Assembly: GCF_900176075.1 (NCBI RefSeq) | Contig: NZ_FWWV01000068.1 | Coordinates: forward strand, 30,943 to 94,942 | Length of the DNA stretch: 64,000 bases | Source: Pasteurella testudinis DSM 23072 | Lineage (GTDB): Bacteria; Pseudomonadota; Gammaproteobacteria; Enterobacterales; Pasteurellaceae | Reading direction: 5' to 3' | Shown here: positions 1-9,937 of the stretch, piece after piece | Layout of the letters: the number at the start of each line of letters is the position of its first letter | Position numbering within the stretch: position 1 is the stretch's first letter | Translations under genes and position numbers: made by a program | Notes under the pieces: generated by a model | Told to the model about the DNA's origin: nothing | Seen by the model: the letters and a program-made list of their open reading frames with translations, nothing else | The model's database searches: none

Positions 1-997
1 GAAAGACGAATGGATTTTGGTTTCTCCTCACCGAGCCAAACGCCCTTGGAGCGGACAAAACGAAAAACCGTCGGACAAGCAATTGCCGAGTTATGATGAA
101 AACTGTTTCTTGTGTCCAGGCAACAAGCGCATATCGGGCGAAGTCAATCCCGATTATCAAGGCACTTACGTCTTTGCCAATGATTTTGCCGCATTAATGC
201 CGGACAGTCCCGATGCGCCGACAAATGAGAATCCGCTGTTTCAAGTGATGGGCGTGCGCGGTTTGAGCCGTGTCATCTGTTTTGCGCCGGATCACAGCAA
301 AACCCTGCCGGAGCTGAACGTCAGCGAAATCCGTGCGGTGGTGGATACATGGAATCAACAACTGGAAGAGTTGGGCAAAGATTATCTTTGGGTGCAAGCT
401 TTCGAAAACAAAGGCGAGGCAATGGGCTGTTCGCAGCCGCACCCGCACGGACAAATTTGGGCAAACAGTTTTTTGCCGAATGAAATCGCCACTAAAGAGA
501 GCAATCTGCTGAACTATTACCAACGGCACGGCAGCAATTTACTGTTGGATTATGTCAACGCCGAATTGCAAGACGGCAGCCGCACGGTGGTGGAAACCGA
601 ATTTTGGCTGGCAGTCGTGCCGTATTGGGCGGCGTGGCCGTTTGAAACCCTGTTACTGCCGAAAATGGCGGTGAAACGCATGAGCGAGTTGAACGAAGCG
701 CAACGCGACGACTTGGCATTGGCGATTAAACGCCTGACCACCCGCTACGACAATCTGTTCGAATGCTCGTTCCCGTATTCGATGGGCTGGCACTATGCGC
801 CGTATTTTAAAGACGGACGCAATCTGGATCACTGGCAGCTGCACGCGGCTTTCTATCCGCCGCTGTTGCGTTCCGCCACCATTCGCAAGTTTATGGTCGG
901 CTATGAGATGCTGGCGGAAGCACAGCGCGATTTAACCGCCGAACAAGCCGCCGCACGCTTGGCACAGTTGAGCGATATTCACTATAAATTAAAATAA
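1..997 (+). CDS. galT: galactose-1-phosphate uridylyltransferase (5' end outside window)
   Basis: GalT transfers UMP between UDP-glucose and galactose-1-phosphate in the cytoplasmic Leloir pathway. The frame is open from base 2 (residues [16 protein letters not shown]), which corresponds to the region about 20 residues after the start in E. coli GalT, so only a short N-terminus is missing. The active-site motif HPHGQIW is present with a preceding GCSQP, and the C-terminal block [15 protein letters not shown] is typical. The stop at 995-997 is 15 bases before galK, so the two genes form an operon with galM. No frameshift is seen. The identification is very secure; only the true start is unseen. 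Confidence 0.97.
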   Translation, partial: KDEWILVSPHRAKRPWSGQNEKPSDKQLPSYDENCFLCPGNKRISGEVNPDYQGTYVFANDFAALMPDSPDAPTNENPLFQVMGVRGLSRVICFAPDHSKTLPELNVSEIRAVVDTWNQQLEELGKDYLWVQAFENKGEAMGCSQPHPHGQIWANSFLPNEIATKESNLLNYYQRHGSNLLLDYVNAELQDGSRTVVETEFWLAVVPYWAAWPFETLLLPKMAVKRMSELNEAQRDDLALAIKRLTTRYDNLFECSFPYSMGWHYAPYFKDGRNLDHWQLHAAFYPPLLRSATIRKFMVGYEMLAEAQRDLTAEQAAARLAQLSDIHYKLK

Positions 998-1012
998 AAG
1001 GAGACTGCGAAC

Positions 1013-2203
1013 ATGACGTTACAACACTCGCTATTACCACCGCAACAACAAGCGCAAAAAGCGTTTATCGACCAATTTGAGTACGAGCCGCAGTTATTGG
1101 TGTACGCCCCCGGGCGGGTCAATATTATCGGCGAACATACCGATTATAACGACGGTTTTGTCATGCCGTGCGCAATTGACTACGGCACGGCGATTAGCGG
1201 CGCCAAAAGGGCGGACAGCATTTTCAGGGTTTACGCCAGCGACTTGCAACAATGGGACGAATTCGATTTAAGCCGACCGATTGAAGCGCACGCTAATGCC
1301 GACGGCGACTATAAATGGACCGGCTATGTGCGCGGCGTGGTGAAATATATTCAAGAAAAATGCCCTGAATTCACTACCGGTGCCGATCTGGCCATCAGCG
1401 GCAATGTACCGCTCTCTTCCGGTTTGAGTTCCTCTGCGGCGCTGGAAGTGGCAACCGGAAAATTCTGTCAGCTGTTGGGCGGCTTGGCGCTGAGCAACGT
1501 CGAAATCGCCTTAATTGGGCAAAAAGCCGAAAACCGTTTTGTCGGCTGCCAATGCGGCAATATGGATCAATTGATTTCCGCATTGGGGCAAAAAGATCAT
1601 CTGCTGAAAATCGACTGCCGCAGTTTGGAAACCGAAGCCGTGCCCGTGCCGCAAGGCGTGGCGGTGATGATTGTCAACTCGCATGTCAAACACGATTTGG
1701 TTGCCGGAGAATACAACAGCCGTCGACAGCAGTGCGAGCAAGCCGCCGAATTTTTCGGCGTTAAAGCGCTGCGTGACGTGTCGATTGCGCAATTCGAGCA
1801 ACATCAGGCAGAGCTGACCGCACTTGATCCGCTTGTCGCCAAACGGGCGAAACACATCGTTACGGAAAACCAACGGGTGCTTGATGCGGTCGAAGCGCTG
1901 AAAAGCGGCGATTTGCAGCGTGTCGGCGTATTAATGGGACAATCCCATGATTCGATGCGTGACGATTTTGAAATCACCGTGCCGGAAATCGATTATTTGG
2001 TGGAACTGGCGCAGCAGGCGATCGGCGACAGTGGCGGCGCACGCATGACCGGTGGCGGTTTCGGCGGCTGTATCGTTGCGTTGGCGCCGGAAGAGAAAAT
2101 CGAAGCGGTGCGCAAAAATATTGCCGATCATTATGAAAAACGTACTGGCTTAAAAGAAACGTTTTATGTCTGTCATGCTTCGGAAGGAGTTTGCGTGCTA
2201 TGA
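1013..2203 (+). CDS. galK: galactokinase
   Basis: A 396-residue cytoplasmic GHMP-family kinase that phosphorylates galactose at C1 with ATP. The N-terminal galactokinase signature [15 protein letters not shown] (near residue 36) and the ATP-binding motif [13 protein letters not shown] (near residue 137) are both visible, as is the third GHMP motif [13 protein letters not shown] near the C-terminus. Length is normal for the family. The start ATG at 1013 has AAGGAG about eight bases upstream. The stop TGA overlaps the galM start ATG by three bases (ATGA), indicating translational coupling in a galTKM operon. Confidence 0.98.
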   Translation: MTLQHSLLPPQQQAQKAFIDQFEYEPQLLVYAPGRVNIIGEHTDYNDGFVMPCAIDYGTAISGAKRADSIFRVYASDLQQWDEFDLSRPIEAHANADGDYKWTGYVRGVVKYIQEKCPEFTTGADLAISGNVPLSSGLSSSAALEVATGKFCQLLGGLALSNVEIALIGQKAENRFVGCQCGNMDQLISALGQKDHLLKIDCRSLETEAVPVPQGVAVMIVNSHVKHDLVAGEYNSRRQQCEQAAEFFGVKALRDVSIAQFEQHQAELTALDPLVAKRAKHIVTENQRVLDAVEALKSGDLQRVGVLMGQSHDSMRDDFEITVPEIDYLVELAQQAIGDSGGARMTGGGFGGCIVALAPEEKIEAVRKNIADHYEKRTGLKETFYVCHASEGVCVL

Positions 2204-3249
2204 TCAGCATTAAACGTGAAGAGGTTGCGCCGGACGGCAAGCCGTTTCAAGTGGTTGAAATCAGCAATGCGAACGGCATGAAAATCCGCCTCAGCGATTG
2301 GGGAGCCACTTGGCTCTCTTGTCGGATACCGGTCAAACAGCAGCTGCGGGAAGTGGTTTTGGGCTGCGAAAGCGTGGCGCAACACATTGCCCAAAGCGCT
2401 TATTTGGGCGCCAGTGTCGGACGCTTTGCCAATCGCATTGCCAATGCCGAATTTATCCTAAACGGCAAACGTTATTCGCTCGATGCCAATCAGCAGGGCA
2501 AACACCAGCTGCATGGCGGCAGCTCGGGTTTTGCGCAGCAACGCTGGACGATAACCGATCAACAGCATGACAGCGTGCAGTTCAGCCTGTTTTCTGCTGA
2601 CGGCGATCAAGGGTTTCCCGGCAATGTGGACGCCAAAGTGCGGTTTGGCCTGCGTGCGGATAATGCGGTGCTGGTGGAATACAGCGCGCTGAGCGATCAA
2701 GACACGCCGTTAAACCTGACCAACCATGCCTATTTCAATCTCGACGGCGAAAGTGCGGATCAAAGCATTTTGCAGCATCGTTTAAAGCTCCAAGCGGATT
2801 ATTATTTACCGGTCGATAACGCAGGCATTCCGAATGCGCCGTTAAAAAGAGTTGAAAACAGCGGTTTTGATTTCCGCCAAACCAAACTGATCGCACAGGA
2901 TTTTTTGCAAGACCAAGATCAAAAAACCGTCGCCGGTTACGATCACGCTTTCTTGCTCGCCAGTCAGGGGATCGGCGCTGAAGCGCAAGCGGAGCTGATC
3001 TCCGGCAACGGTGATCTCAGCCTGAAAGTGTTTACCGATCAACCGGCGATTCAGGTTTACAGCGGCAACTTCCTTGCCGGCACGCCAAACCGCACTTGCG
3101 GCGTTTATGCCAACCACGCCGGCATTGCCCTCGAAACCCAAGCCCTGCCCGACACCCCGAATCACCCTGAATGGTTCAAATACGGCGGCATCAGCAAAGC
3201 CGGCGAGCCGTATAAGAAAACCACGCTGTTTTTGTTTGCAAGCCGTTAA
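2200..3249 (+). CDS. galM: aldose 1-epimerase (mutarotase)
   Basis: A 349-residue protein that interconverts alpha and beta anomers of galactose, feeding galK. Family hallmarks are NRIANAEF near the N-terminus, the catalytic histidine block [10 protein letters not shown], and the late acidic region ending in [19 protein letters not shown] chose the ATG at 2200, which overlaps the galK stop and has AAGGAG at 2184-2189, over an in-frame TTG nine bases upstream. It is the last gene of the gal operon and is followed by an inverted uptake-signal pair that may terminate transcription. Confidence 0.96.
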   Translation: MISIKREEVAPDGKPFQVVEISNANGMKIRLSDWGATWLSCRIPVKQQLREVVLGCESVAQHIAQSAYLGASVGRFANRIANAEFILNGKRYSLDANQQGKHQLHGGSSGFAQQRWTITDQQHDSVQFSLFSADGDQGFPGNVDAKVRFGLRADNAVLVEYSALSDQDTPLNLTNHAYFNLDGESADQSILQHRLKLQADYYLPVDNAGIPNAPLKRVENSGFDFRQTKLIAQDFLQDQDQKTVAGYDHAFLLASQGIGAEAQAELISGNGDLSLKVFTDQPAIQVYSGNFLAGTPNRTCGVYANHAGIALETQALPDTPNHPEWFKYGGISKAGEPYKKTTLFLFASR

Positions 3250-3259
3250 CCGCCTGCCG

Positions 3260-3293
3260 ACCGCACTTTGTTGTAAAATCGACCAAGTGCGGT
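3260..3293 (+). terminator. inverted uptake-signal pair after galM
   Basis: ACCGCACTT at 3260-3268 and AAGTGCGGT at 3285-3293 are exact inverted copies separated by 16 bases, so the transcript can fold into a nine-base-pair stem just after the galM stop. Pasteurellaceae often use paired uptake signals as terminators. The T-run after the stem is weak (GGTTTC), so termination efficiency is uncertain. Confidence 0.55.
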
Positions 3294-3368
3294 TTCACCT
3301 CCAGCGTTGATAAAGCAAGGGTAATAACGCCATAGATTTCTGTTTTCCGCGCAGAAAGTGAAAAAAAA

Positions 3369-3382
3369 TTGTTATCGATCAT
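3369..3382 (+). promoter_or_regulatory. possible FNR half-site pair upstream of pepT
   Basis: TTGTTATCGATCAT matches eight of the ten conserved positions of the FNR consensus TTGAT-N4-ATCAA. It lies about 60 bases before the pepT start. In Salmonella, pepT is anaerobically induced through FNR, which makes the site plausible. A single degenerate site in AT-rich DNA is weak evidence. Confidence 0.35.
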
Positions 3383-3441
3383 AACCTGAATAGACAAAGG
3401 CGAATACAATCGAACAATAAAATATCAGGAGGGAGAACTAT

Positions 3442-4677
3442 ATGGCAACGACATTTCAGCAACGGGAGACATTGCTAAACCGATTTTTTAGCTATATCGC
3501 GTTTGACACCCAGTCCAGACCCGATGCGCAGAAATCGCCCAGTTCAATCGGACAGCTGCGTTTGGCGGAGCAGTTGGTTGAAGAGTTGGAACAGCTGGGT
3601 TTAGCCGAGATCAAACTCAGCCGCTACGGCATTGTGACCGCACTTTTGCCCTCGAATTGCGGCAGTAAAAAAACGATCGGTTTTATTGCGCATTTGGATA
3701 CTTCGCCGCAAATGAGCGGTAAAAACGTCAAAGCCGAATTGATTCAAGAGTATCGCGGCGGTGATATTGCCTTAGGCAAGGGCGATGATTATATCAGTCC
3801 GGTCGATTACCATTTTCTCCGGCAACTGGTCGGTGATTCGCTGATTGTGACCGACGGCAACACCTTGCTTGGTGCCGATAATAAAGCCGGTATTGCCGAG
3901 ATTATGACCGCACTTGAGCAGTTGATTGACAGCAAAATGCCGCACGCCAATATTCGGCTGGCATTCACGCCTGACGAGGAGATCGGTTTGGGCATGGATT
4001 TTTTCCCGTTTGCCGATTTTGCCTGTGATTGGGCCTACACCATTGATGGTGGCGAATTGGGCGAATTACAGGTTGAGAATTTTAATGCCGCCGGCGTACA
4101 AATTCTGATTCAAGGGCGTTCCGCGCACCCGGGAGAAGCCAAAGATAAAATGATCAATGCGTTGGCGCTGGCTTGTGATTTTCATCAATATTTGCCGAAA
4201 GACGAGGTGCCGGAAAAAACAGCCGGACGGGAAGGTTTTTTCCATTTGGATAAAATCGAAGGCGATGTCGAACAGGTACGAATGCACTACTTGATCCGCG
4301 AATTTGATGCGCAACGCTTTAAAATACGCAAGCAGCAATTTCACCAATGGGCGGAAGAATTTGCCGATAAACACGGATTACAGCAACGGTTCCATTGCGA
4401 AATCACGGATAATTACAAAAATATGTATGAGGTGATCAGCAAGGTTCCGCAAGCATTGGAATTAGCCAAGAACGCCATGCGCGATTGCGGTATCACACCG
4501 TTGGAAAAACCGATTCGCGGCGGCACGGACGGGGCAAAGTTGGCGATCATGGGCATTGCTTGTCCGAATATTTTCACCGGCGGCTATAATTTTCACAGTA
4601 AATATGAATTAGCCAGCGTGCAAAGTATGCAAAGTGCGGTTGATGTGATTGTTAAAATTGCGGTTTTGGCGGCTTAG
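3442..4677 (+). CDS. pepT: peptidase T (tripeptide aminopeptidase)
   Basis: A 411-residue M20B-family metallopeptidase that removes the N-terminal residue from tripeptides in the cytoplasm. The zinc-site motifs are visible in order: GFIAHLDTSPQMSG (metal His/Asp), GADNKAGIAE (bridging Asp), TPDEEIGLG (catalytic and metal Glu), TIDGGELG, and the late histidine in GGYNFHSKYE. Length fits the family. The start ATG at 3442 follows GGAGGGAG. It is a single-gene unit, ending at a strong hairpin shared with the convergent letB. An uptake signal lies inside the 3' end (GCAAAGTGCGGTTG). Confidence 0.97.
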   Translation: MATTFQQRETLLNRFFSYIAFDTQSRPDAQKSPSSIGQLRLAEQLVEELEQLGLAEIKLSRYGIVTALLPSNCGSKKTIGFIAHLDTSPQMSGKNVKAELIQEYRGGDIALGKGDDYISPVDYHFLRQLVGDSLIVTDGNTLLGADNKAGIAEIMTALEQLIDSKMPHANIRLAFTPDEEIGLGMDFFPFADFACDWAYTIDGGELGELQVENFNAAGVQILIQGRSAHPGEAKDKMINALALACDFHQYLPKDEVPEKTAGREGFFHLDKIEGDVEQVRMHYLIREFDAQRFKIRKQQFHQWAEEFADKHGLQQRFHCEITDNYKNMYEVISKVPQALELAKNAMRDCGITPLEKPIRGGTDGAKLAIMGIACPNIFTGGYNFHSKYELASVQSMQSAVDVIVKIAVLAA

Positions 4678-4720
4678 ATTTAGGTATTGAAAGTGCGGTA
4701 ACAAGCAAGGTCTGTAACAA

Positions 4721-4746
4721 CGAGGGCGGAATAAAATCCGCCCTCG
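4721..4746 (+). terminator. bidirectional hairpin between pepT and letB
   Basis: CGAGGGCGGA at 4721-4730 and TCCGCCCTCG at 4737-4746 form a perfect ten-base-pair GC-rich stem with a six-base AT loop. It lies between the convergent pepT and letB genes. There is only a short T-rich stretch after the stem (CTTTA). Confidence 0.7.
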
Positions 4747-4762
4747 CTTTACACTACGTCAG

Positions 4763-7456
4763 TTAATAAGCGCCCTGGTTCCAAAATTTGGAATCTTCCG
4801 GCAGTTTTTGTTGCAACAAGAAACGCTGTCTGGCTTTGGCCGCTGGTTGCACTATTTGGCCGGACGGCGTGCCGAAAGTGATACCGCCTTTCAGGAACTG
4901 CTGAACGCTGCCGGTTTCAAAGGCGAAGCCTTGCAAGCCGAAGCCGAAGCTGTAGCCCGACGTGATCCAGAATTCTGAATTCTGCCGCACCAGATGTTTG
5001 TATTTGTCGCCGATAAGGATATCGACCAATACGCGATCGCCCAATTCGTTCAAGCGCATTCTTTGCACCAGTCCGACCTCGATTCCGCGATATTGCACCG
5101 GTGAACCTTCGGTTAAATTGAAAGCACTGGACGTTTCCAACACCAGCGGCAGACCGTTGGCGAATTTGGCGGCATTGCTGATCTCTTTGATTAAACGAAA
5201 GGTTTTTGCCGTTTCACCGTTGCCGACATTGACATCGATGTAGGGCTGCAACAAACTGTCGAGATTTTCGATCGCGCCGGCCGAAATTTGCGGTGACACC
5301 AAACGGAAGCTGCTGCCTTTTTTGCTGATTAAGCCGTAATAATTCGGTTGAATCAGCGCCTTGCTGACAATGCGTTGGTTGTTTTTATCAATCTCAATTG
5401 ACACCACTTCGCCGATCGTGATGCCCATATAGCGAATCGGCATACCGCGGCTTAGATCCTTGGCGTCGCTTGAGGTCAGGGTGATTTCGTTGCCAACCGA
5501 ACGGGCAGCGGTTTCATTGTTGTAGAGGCGGGTATTTTTGTTGGCCGCGCCAAAATTCTCAAAACTGATCGCGCCTTTCAGGGTGCGCATAATCGGCGCT
5601 GCTTGAATGCTGACCCCTTTCGGACCGATGTCCACTTGCGCCGCACTTTCGCTCCAGAATTTGCTGCGGTCGGTCAATAAATTGCGGTATTGGCTGTTGA
5701 TGAAAACATCAATCTGAAAATCTTTATCCGTCGGGCGTACGGCAATGATTTGTCCGACCGGATACTGTTTATACAGCACTAACGAACCGTTTTCAATGCC
5801 CGGCAACACCGGTGAGCTTAAGACGATGGTCGGTTGCAGATTGTCGCCGGTGATGCCGGCTTCGGCGCTGCCGATGTCTTTATACAGCGGATATTGCGCT
5901 AACGGTTTGGCATTTCCCGATTTTTTAGCACCCTGCTTGTTTGCCAAAATGCGGATACCGCCTTGCAGCCATTTCTCAGGAGAAGCCGCTTCGAATTGAA
6001 TGCCGTCCACCCCGATGTTGACGTTTAAATTCGAGGCGGCGATAAATTTGGTATCGGCATAGATTAAGTGGCGATATTCTTCGGCAATCGCAATTTGAAA
6101 CTCAACGCCGTCAACGGAAACAGTGCGCTTGGCGATTTCGCCGATCCGAATGCCGTTATAGAAAATTCCTTGCCCGACATTGACGTTATAGGTTTCCGGC
6201 GCGGTCAGCCTGATCACCAGCGTATCCGGCAGACTTAGCAGCAATTCAGATTGGGTGAGAACCGTAAATTCGGTTTGCAGCTCGCCATCGCCGGCGACCA
6301 GATTAAAATACGGGCCTGCCAACAGTTTTTCCAGATTATTTAAATTATCTGAATTCAAACTGTTTTCGTTAATCACAATTTGGCTGCCGCTACGCAGTAA
6401 ATTGCGCATATTTTCATTGACCAGCAGTTTTCCGCGCACCGTATTTTTGACTTCGCTTTCAACATTGGCATCTAAAGCGGAAAGCGTACCGATTTTGAAG
6501 TTTTCATAGTACAGCGGTGTGCTGTTGATTCTCAAACCGCGGATATTCGGCAATGTAATATCGATCTCAATGCCGCGTTGTGCCGATTTTTCATCTTGAT
6601 ACAATGTGTAACTGTCGCCGCTGACCGCACTTTGGCTGTCGTCGGGCGAGTCAAACGACACGCCACCGATCACCAGTGACGTCAGGCTGTCCATATCCAC
6701 CGAAATCCCGCTTAAGCTGATGTCGGTTTGCAGCCCGCTGCTGTTCCAAAAGCGCGAATCTTTTTTCACCAAGTGGCTATAGGACTTGTTGATGACCACA
6801 TCAATTTCCACTTTTTTCTTGTCTTCCAAAAAGCGGTAATCGGAAATACTGCCGACCGGAATTTTGCGGTAATTGACCGAAGCACCGGCAGAAATTGAAC
6901 CCAAATTGTCAGCGAGCAAGTGAATTAAAATATCCCCTTCGTCCATTTGTGCCATCGGCCCTTCCGATTCGGCGATAAATTCGTCGGCACTGTCGCCGTC
7001 GCCCGGTGCCAGCGTGATGTAGTTGCCTGACACCAGCGCATCTAAACCGGAGATACCGGCAAGAGAGGCGCTTGGTTGCACCAACCAGAAGCGAGTATTT
7101 TCGCGCAAGACGGTTTTGGCTTCCGGATTAATGCTGGCGGTGACCATAATTTGTTTCAAATCTTCGGTAAATTTGACCTTTCTGACCACACCGATCTGCA
7201 AGCCTTGATAACGAATCGGGGTTTTGTCCGCCGTAATGCCGGCACCGTTGGTAAAGTAGATGGTGATACTTTCCCCTTGTTCGTCCAAAATTCGGGCAAA
7301 GAGCGTCAAACCGATGATCAAAGCGACAATCGGCAATAACCAGAAAGGGGAAATACTTTTCAAACGCCGCACGGTAGCATTTTGCACCTTAGGCGGCGCA
7401 TTGTGATCAGTTTTCTGAGGCTGATTATTTTGTGGGTTGGTTACGTTGTTTGTCAT
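4763..7456 (-). CDS. letB: LetB (YebT) seven-MCE-domain intermembrane lipid transport protein
   Basis: An 897-residue inner-membrane-anchored protein with one N-terminal transmembrane segment (about residues 37-56, before which the chain is polar and Asn/Gln-rich). Seven MCE repeats can be counted from their conserved turn, for example TPIRYQGLQIGVV, VNYRKIPVGSI, PLYYENFKIGTL, GIFYNGIRIGEI, LVLYKQYPVGQI, PIRYMGITIGEV and PVQYRGIEVGLV. Seven repeats and this length match E. coli LetB/YebT (877 residues), not PqiB, which has three. LetB stacks MCE rings into a tunnel across the periplasm for lipids. I placed the start at the ATG at 7456, inside the letA 3' end; a longer frame to 7498 would overlap letA even more. 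Neighbouring proQ and prc repeat the enterobacterial order. Confidence 0.93.
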   Translation of the reverse strand: MTNNVTNPQNNQPQKTDHNAPPKVQNATVRRLKSISPFWLLPIVALIIGLTLFARILDEQGESITIYFTNGAGITADKTPIRYQGLQIGVVRKVKFTEDLKQIMVTASINPEAKTVLRENTRFWLVQPSASLAGISGLDALVSGNYITLAPGDGDSADEFIAESEGPMAQMDEGDILIHLLADNLGSISAGASVNYRKIPVGSISDYRFLEDKKKVEIDVVINKSYSHLVKKDSRFWNSSGLQTDISLSGISVDMDSLTSLVIGGVSFDSPDDSQSAVSGDSYTLYQDEKSAQRGIEIDITLPNIRGLRINSTPLYYENFKIGTLSALDANVESEVKNTVRGKLLVNENMRNLLRSGSQIVINENSLNSDNLNNLEKLLAGPYFNLVAGDGELQTEFTVLTQSELLLSLPDTLVIRLTAPETYNVNVGQGIFYNGIRIGEIAKRTVSVDGVEFQIAIAEEYRHLIYADTKFIAASNLNVNIGVDGIQFEAASPEKWLQGGIRILANKQGAKKSGNAKPLAQYPLYKDIGSAEAGITGDNLQPTIVLSSPVLPGIENGSLVLYKQYPVGQIIAVRPTDKDFQIDVFINSQYRNLLTDRSKFWSESAAQVDIGPKGVSIQAAPIMRTLKGAISFENFGAANKNTRLYNNETAARSVGNEITLTSSDAKDLSRGMPIRYMGITIGEVVSIEIDKNNQRIVSKALIQPNYYGLISKKGSSFRLVSPQISAGAIENLDSLLQPYIDVNVGNGETAKTFRLIKEISNAAKFANGLPLVLETSSAFNLTEGSPVQYRGIEVGLVQRMRLNELGDRVLVDILIGDKYKHLVRQNSEFWITSGYSFGFGLQGFAFETGSVQQFLKGGITFGTPSGQIVQPAAKARQRFLLQQKLPEDSKFWNQGAY

Positions 7457-8732
7457 AGAGTTTCCAAAGTAAACGGCTGTCAAATTGCTCGGCGGCAATC
7501 ATGGTCAGAAAAACGGCGGCACCGAAATAAAATGCGGCAGGGCCGACTGAAAAGTTGATAAGCTGCCCGCGCGTCACCAGCGACATCATCAGTGAGAGCA
7601 CGAATAAATCCAGCATTGACCAGCGGCCGACAAAGTGCACCAAATGCAGAATTTTCATCTTGCGTTCGATATTGCCGGCGTTTTGGCGGTGTACGCTGAT
7701 CAGCAGATAAAACATGGCCATGATTTTGCTGAGCGGCACAAAAATACTGGCGACAAAAACCACAAAGGCAACAAAATAACTGCCCATGCCGATAAATGAA
7801 ATCACGCCGGAAATCAAGGTGTCGCCGCTCGGCACACCGTTGAGGTAAATATAGGAAATCGGCAGCAGATTAGCCGGAATCAACATGATGATACCGGCGA
7901 TTAGCGCCGCCCAGGTGCGTTGCAATTTACTGTTGTCATCGATATCCAGCAACGATTCGCAGCGCGGGCAGTAATGCCGTCCTTTGCTGTCAAGGGTACG
8001 CTGTTGCAGCGGGAAAGTATAATTACAGCAATGGCAGTGGGTCAATTCTTGCGGTTTTTGCTGTTTGTTCAACGTCGGGTAACTGAATTGCGGATAGAAT
8101 TCGTTCCATAACGCCAACGGATTAATTTTGATAAACAGCAGTGTGGTTAAAAGTGCGGTAAACACAAATGCCAAAAAATAGATATCAATCGTCAGCGTGG
8201 CATATTCGCGCACTTTGAAGGCGGCAACGCCCAGACTGACCAGATAAACGTCGAGCATCACCCACGGTTTGATGTAGCCGAGCATCAGCAACAAGTTGCG
8301 CGGGCGGTGTTTAAAATGTTTGGCGATCCATAAAAACAGCACCAGCGTGGCAAAGCACAGCGGCATGATAATGGCGCACAGCAGCACCATAAATGCGGTA
8401 TACACATCGTTATTGGTGGCGATTTTCCAAGCGCCTTCCCACACCGAAGCATAAACGGGCACACCCAGCAAATCAATGCTGAGTAATGGAAAGGTGAAGG
8501 CAAACGGCATCAAAATCAGGATCGAGATGGCGATAATCGCACAGCGTTTCAAGCTCCAACGGCTGCCCGAACGCAGCTCGGCGTTACACTGCGGGCAGCA
8601 GGCAACCTGCCGTGCATGCAAGCGCGGCACATTTACCAGCGTATCGCATTCATCACAACGCAGCAGATGGTTGTTGGAAACCCGTGATAAGATTTTGATA
8701 ATGATTTTTCCTGTAAAAAATGCGTATGACAT
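7425..8732 (-). CDS. letA: LetA (YebS) integral membrane partner of LetB
   Basis: A 435-residue polytopic membrane protein of the PqiA/YebS family, the inner-membrane partner of the LetB MCE tunnel. It is built as a duplicated module: a zinc-ribbon with paired CxxC motifs near residue 25-50 (CDEC, CPQC) followed by transmembrane helices, then a second ribbon (CHCC, CPRC) near residue 230-260 and more helices. Conserved family blocks KPWVMLDVYLVSLGVAAFKV and GRWSMLDLFVLSLMMSL are clear. The 3' end overlaps letB by 32 bases, suggesting coupled translation. The start is uncertain: GTG at 8735 and ATG at 8732 are adjacent, and neither has a good ribosome-binding site. Confidence 0.92.
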   Translation of the reverse strand: MSYAFFTGKIIIKILSRVSNNHLLRCDECDTLVNVPRLHARQVACCPQCNAELRSGSRWSLKRCAIIAISILILMPFAFTFPLLSIDLLGVPVYASVWEGAWKIATNNDVYTAFMVLLCAIIMPLCFATLVLFLWIAKHFKHRPRNLLLMLGYIKPWVMLDVYLVSLGVAAFKVREYATLTIDIYFLAFVFTALLTTLLFIKINPLALWNEFYPQFSYPTLNKQQKPQELTHCHCCNYTFPLQQRTLDSKGRHYCPRCESLLDIDDNSKLQRTWAALIAGIIMLIPANLLPISYIYLNGVPSGDTLISGVISFIGMGSYFVAFVVFVASIFVPLSKIMAMFYLLISVHRQNAGNIERKMKILHLVHFVGRWSMLDLFVLSLMMSLVTRGQLINFSVGPAAFYFGAAVFLTMIAAEQFDSRLLWKLYDKQRNQPTK

Positions 8733-8976
8733 CACATTGAGCCCGAGCGGCTCGCCGCATAAAACGCCGTCGGCATACTATATTGAATGGCTGATTATAG
8801 GGCAAAATAACCTTTCATTCCATACTGCGTTTCGTTCTATACTGAGTTGCGGCTGTATATTTGTTCCGGCATAAAATTTTATGTTGTCGGAGAGCTGGAT
8901 ATTTCAGGAAAAGCGCTTTAATTGTGATAATTAAGCAACGCTCGGGCAAGATCAATGGATAAAAGTGCGGTTTATG

Positions 8977-9006
8977 TTGTCAAGCAATCAAAAATTAAGC
9001 TAGACT
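8977..9006 (+). promoter_or_regulatory. predicted sigma-70 promoter for proQ (in a 362-base gene-free stretch)
   Basis: TTGTCA at 8977-8982 and TAGACT at 9001-9006 are spaced by 18 bases and sit about 90 bases upstream of proQ. The stretch between letA and proQ (8733-9094) otherwise shows one uptake signal at 8963 and AT-rich sequence; I see no further gene or RNA in it. Confidence 0.55.
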
Positions 9007-9094
9007 ATGCCCCTATCATTTTGGTTTTTTGTCCGCATTTTAATTTCTTGTGCGCATAAAAATTTGATACCACGATTCGGGAATGTGTAATTTC

Positions 9095-9811
9095 ATGACA
9101 GAACAACAAGCAGAACAACAAAATACAGAACAACAAAAATTGAGCAACAGCAAAGAGGTTATTGCTTACCTTGCAGAGAAGTTTCCGCTCTGTTTCAGTT
9201 TGGAAGGGGAAGCCAAACCGCTGAAAATCGGTATTTTCCAAGAGTTGGCAACCGCACTTGAAAATGACGAGCGGGTCAGTAAAACCCAGCTTCGCCATGC
9301 GTTGCGCCAATATACCTCAAACTGGCGTTATCTGCACGGCTGTAAAACCGGTGCGGAACGGGTGGATTTAAACGGCAATGCCTGCGGCGTGTTGGAGCAG
9401 GAGCATGCCGATCACGCTGCTGAACAATTGCAGCAAGCCAAAGCAAAAGTGGCGGAAAGAAAAGCGCAAATGCGCGCAGCGCTAAAAGCGAAAAATGCCG
9501 AGAAAAACACCTCGGAAAAAGCGGGCGCAAACAACAGAAAGGCTACAGGCACAAAAACGCAGCGCCATGCCAAACCGGCAGTAAAAGGAAAAAGAGCGGT
9601 TGGCAGTGAGAACAAACCTCGCGCGGCGGCCGTCAATCTGACGCCTGTCAGTATCGAGACATTACAGAAAGGACAACAGGTCAAGGTTAAATTAGCCGAA
9701 AAAGCCAATCGCGCCACCGTTTTGGATGTGTTGAAAGATACTGCCAGAGTGCAACTGCAAAGCGGTATCATGATGAATGTTGCATTTGAACATTTATATA
9801 ATGCAGAATAA
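9095..9811 (+). CDS. proQ: RNA chaperone ProQ
   Basis: A 238-residue RNA-binding protein of the FinO/ProQ family. The N-terminal ProQ domain is clear (SKEVIAYLAEKFPLCF, PLKIGIFQELA, KTQLRHALRQYTSNWRYL). It is followed by a long Lys/Ala-rich charged linker (about residues 120-180) and a C-terminal Tudor-like domain (GQQVKVKLAEKANRATVLDV ... VRVQL-type strand AR-VQLQSG). I chose ATG 9095 (MTEQQ) because E. coli ProQ has a short polar leader before SKEVIAYL; an ATG at 9083 is also possible. The N-terminus is unusually Gln-rich. It lies upstream of prc, as in E. coli and H. influenzae. Confidence 0.95.
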   Translation: MTEQQAEQQNTEQQKLSNSKEVIAYLAEKFPLCFSLEGEAKPLKIGIFQELATALENDERVSKTQLRHALRQYTSNWRYLHGCKTGAERVDLNGNACGVLEQEHADHAAEQLQQAKAKVAERKAQMRAALKAKNAEKNTSEKAGANNRKATGTKTQRHAKPAVKGKRAVGSENKPRAAAVNLTPVSIETLQKGQQVKVKLAEKANRATVLDVLKDTARVQLQSGIMMNVAFEHLYNAE

Positions 9812-9937
9812 TCCATTAATCTTGATTAGTTAAACGCCGGAACATCGTACTTTGCTTAAAGTGCGGTGTTCTATTCATTTCGGGCGTACATTAAAGAGTA
9901 GATTAACCATTAACAGCTTCTATTTTAGGAATTGAGA

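Noticed and set aside
4763..8735. PqiA-PqiB as the identity of the two membrane genes
   Set aside because: Seven MCE repeats and length near 900 residues fit LetB/YebT; PqiB has three repeats. The YebS-like sequence and proQ-prc neighbourhood agree.
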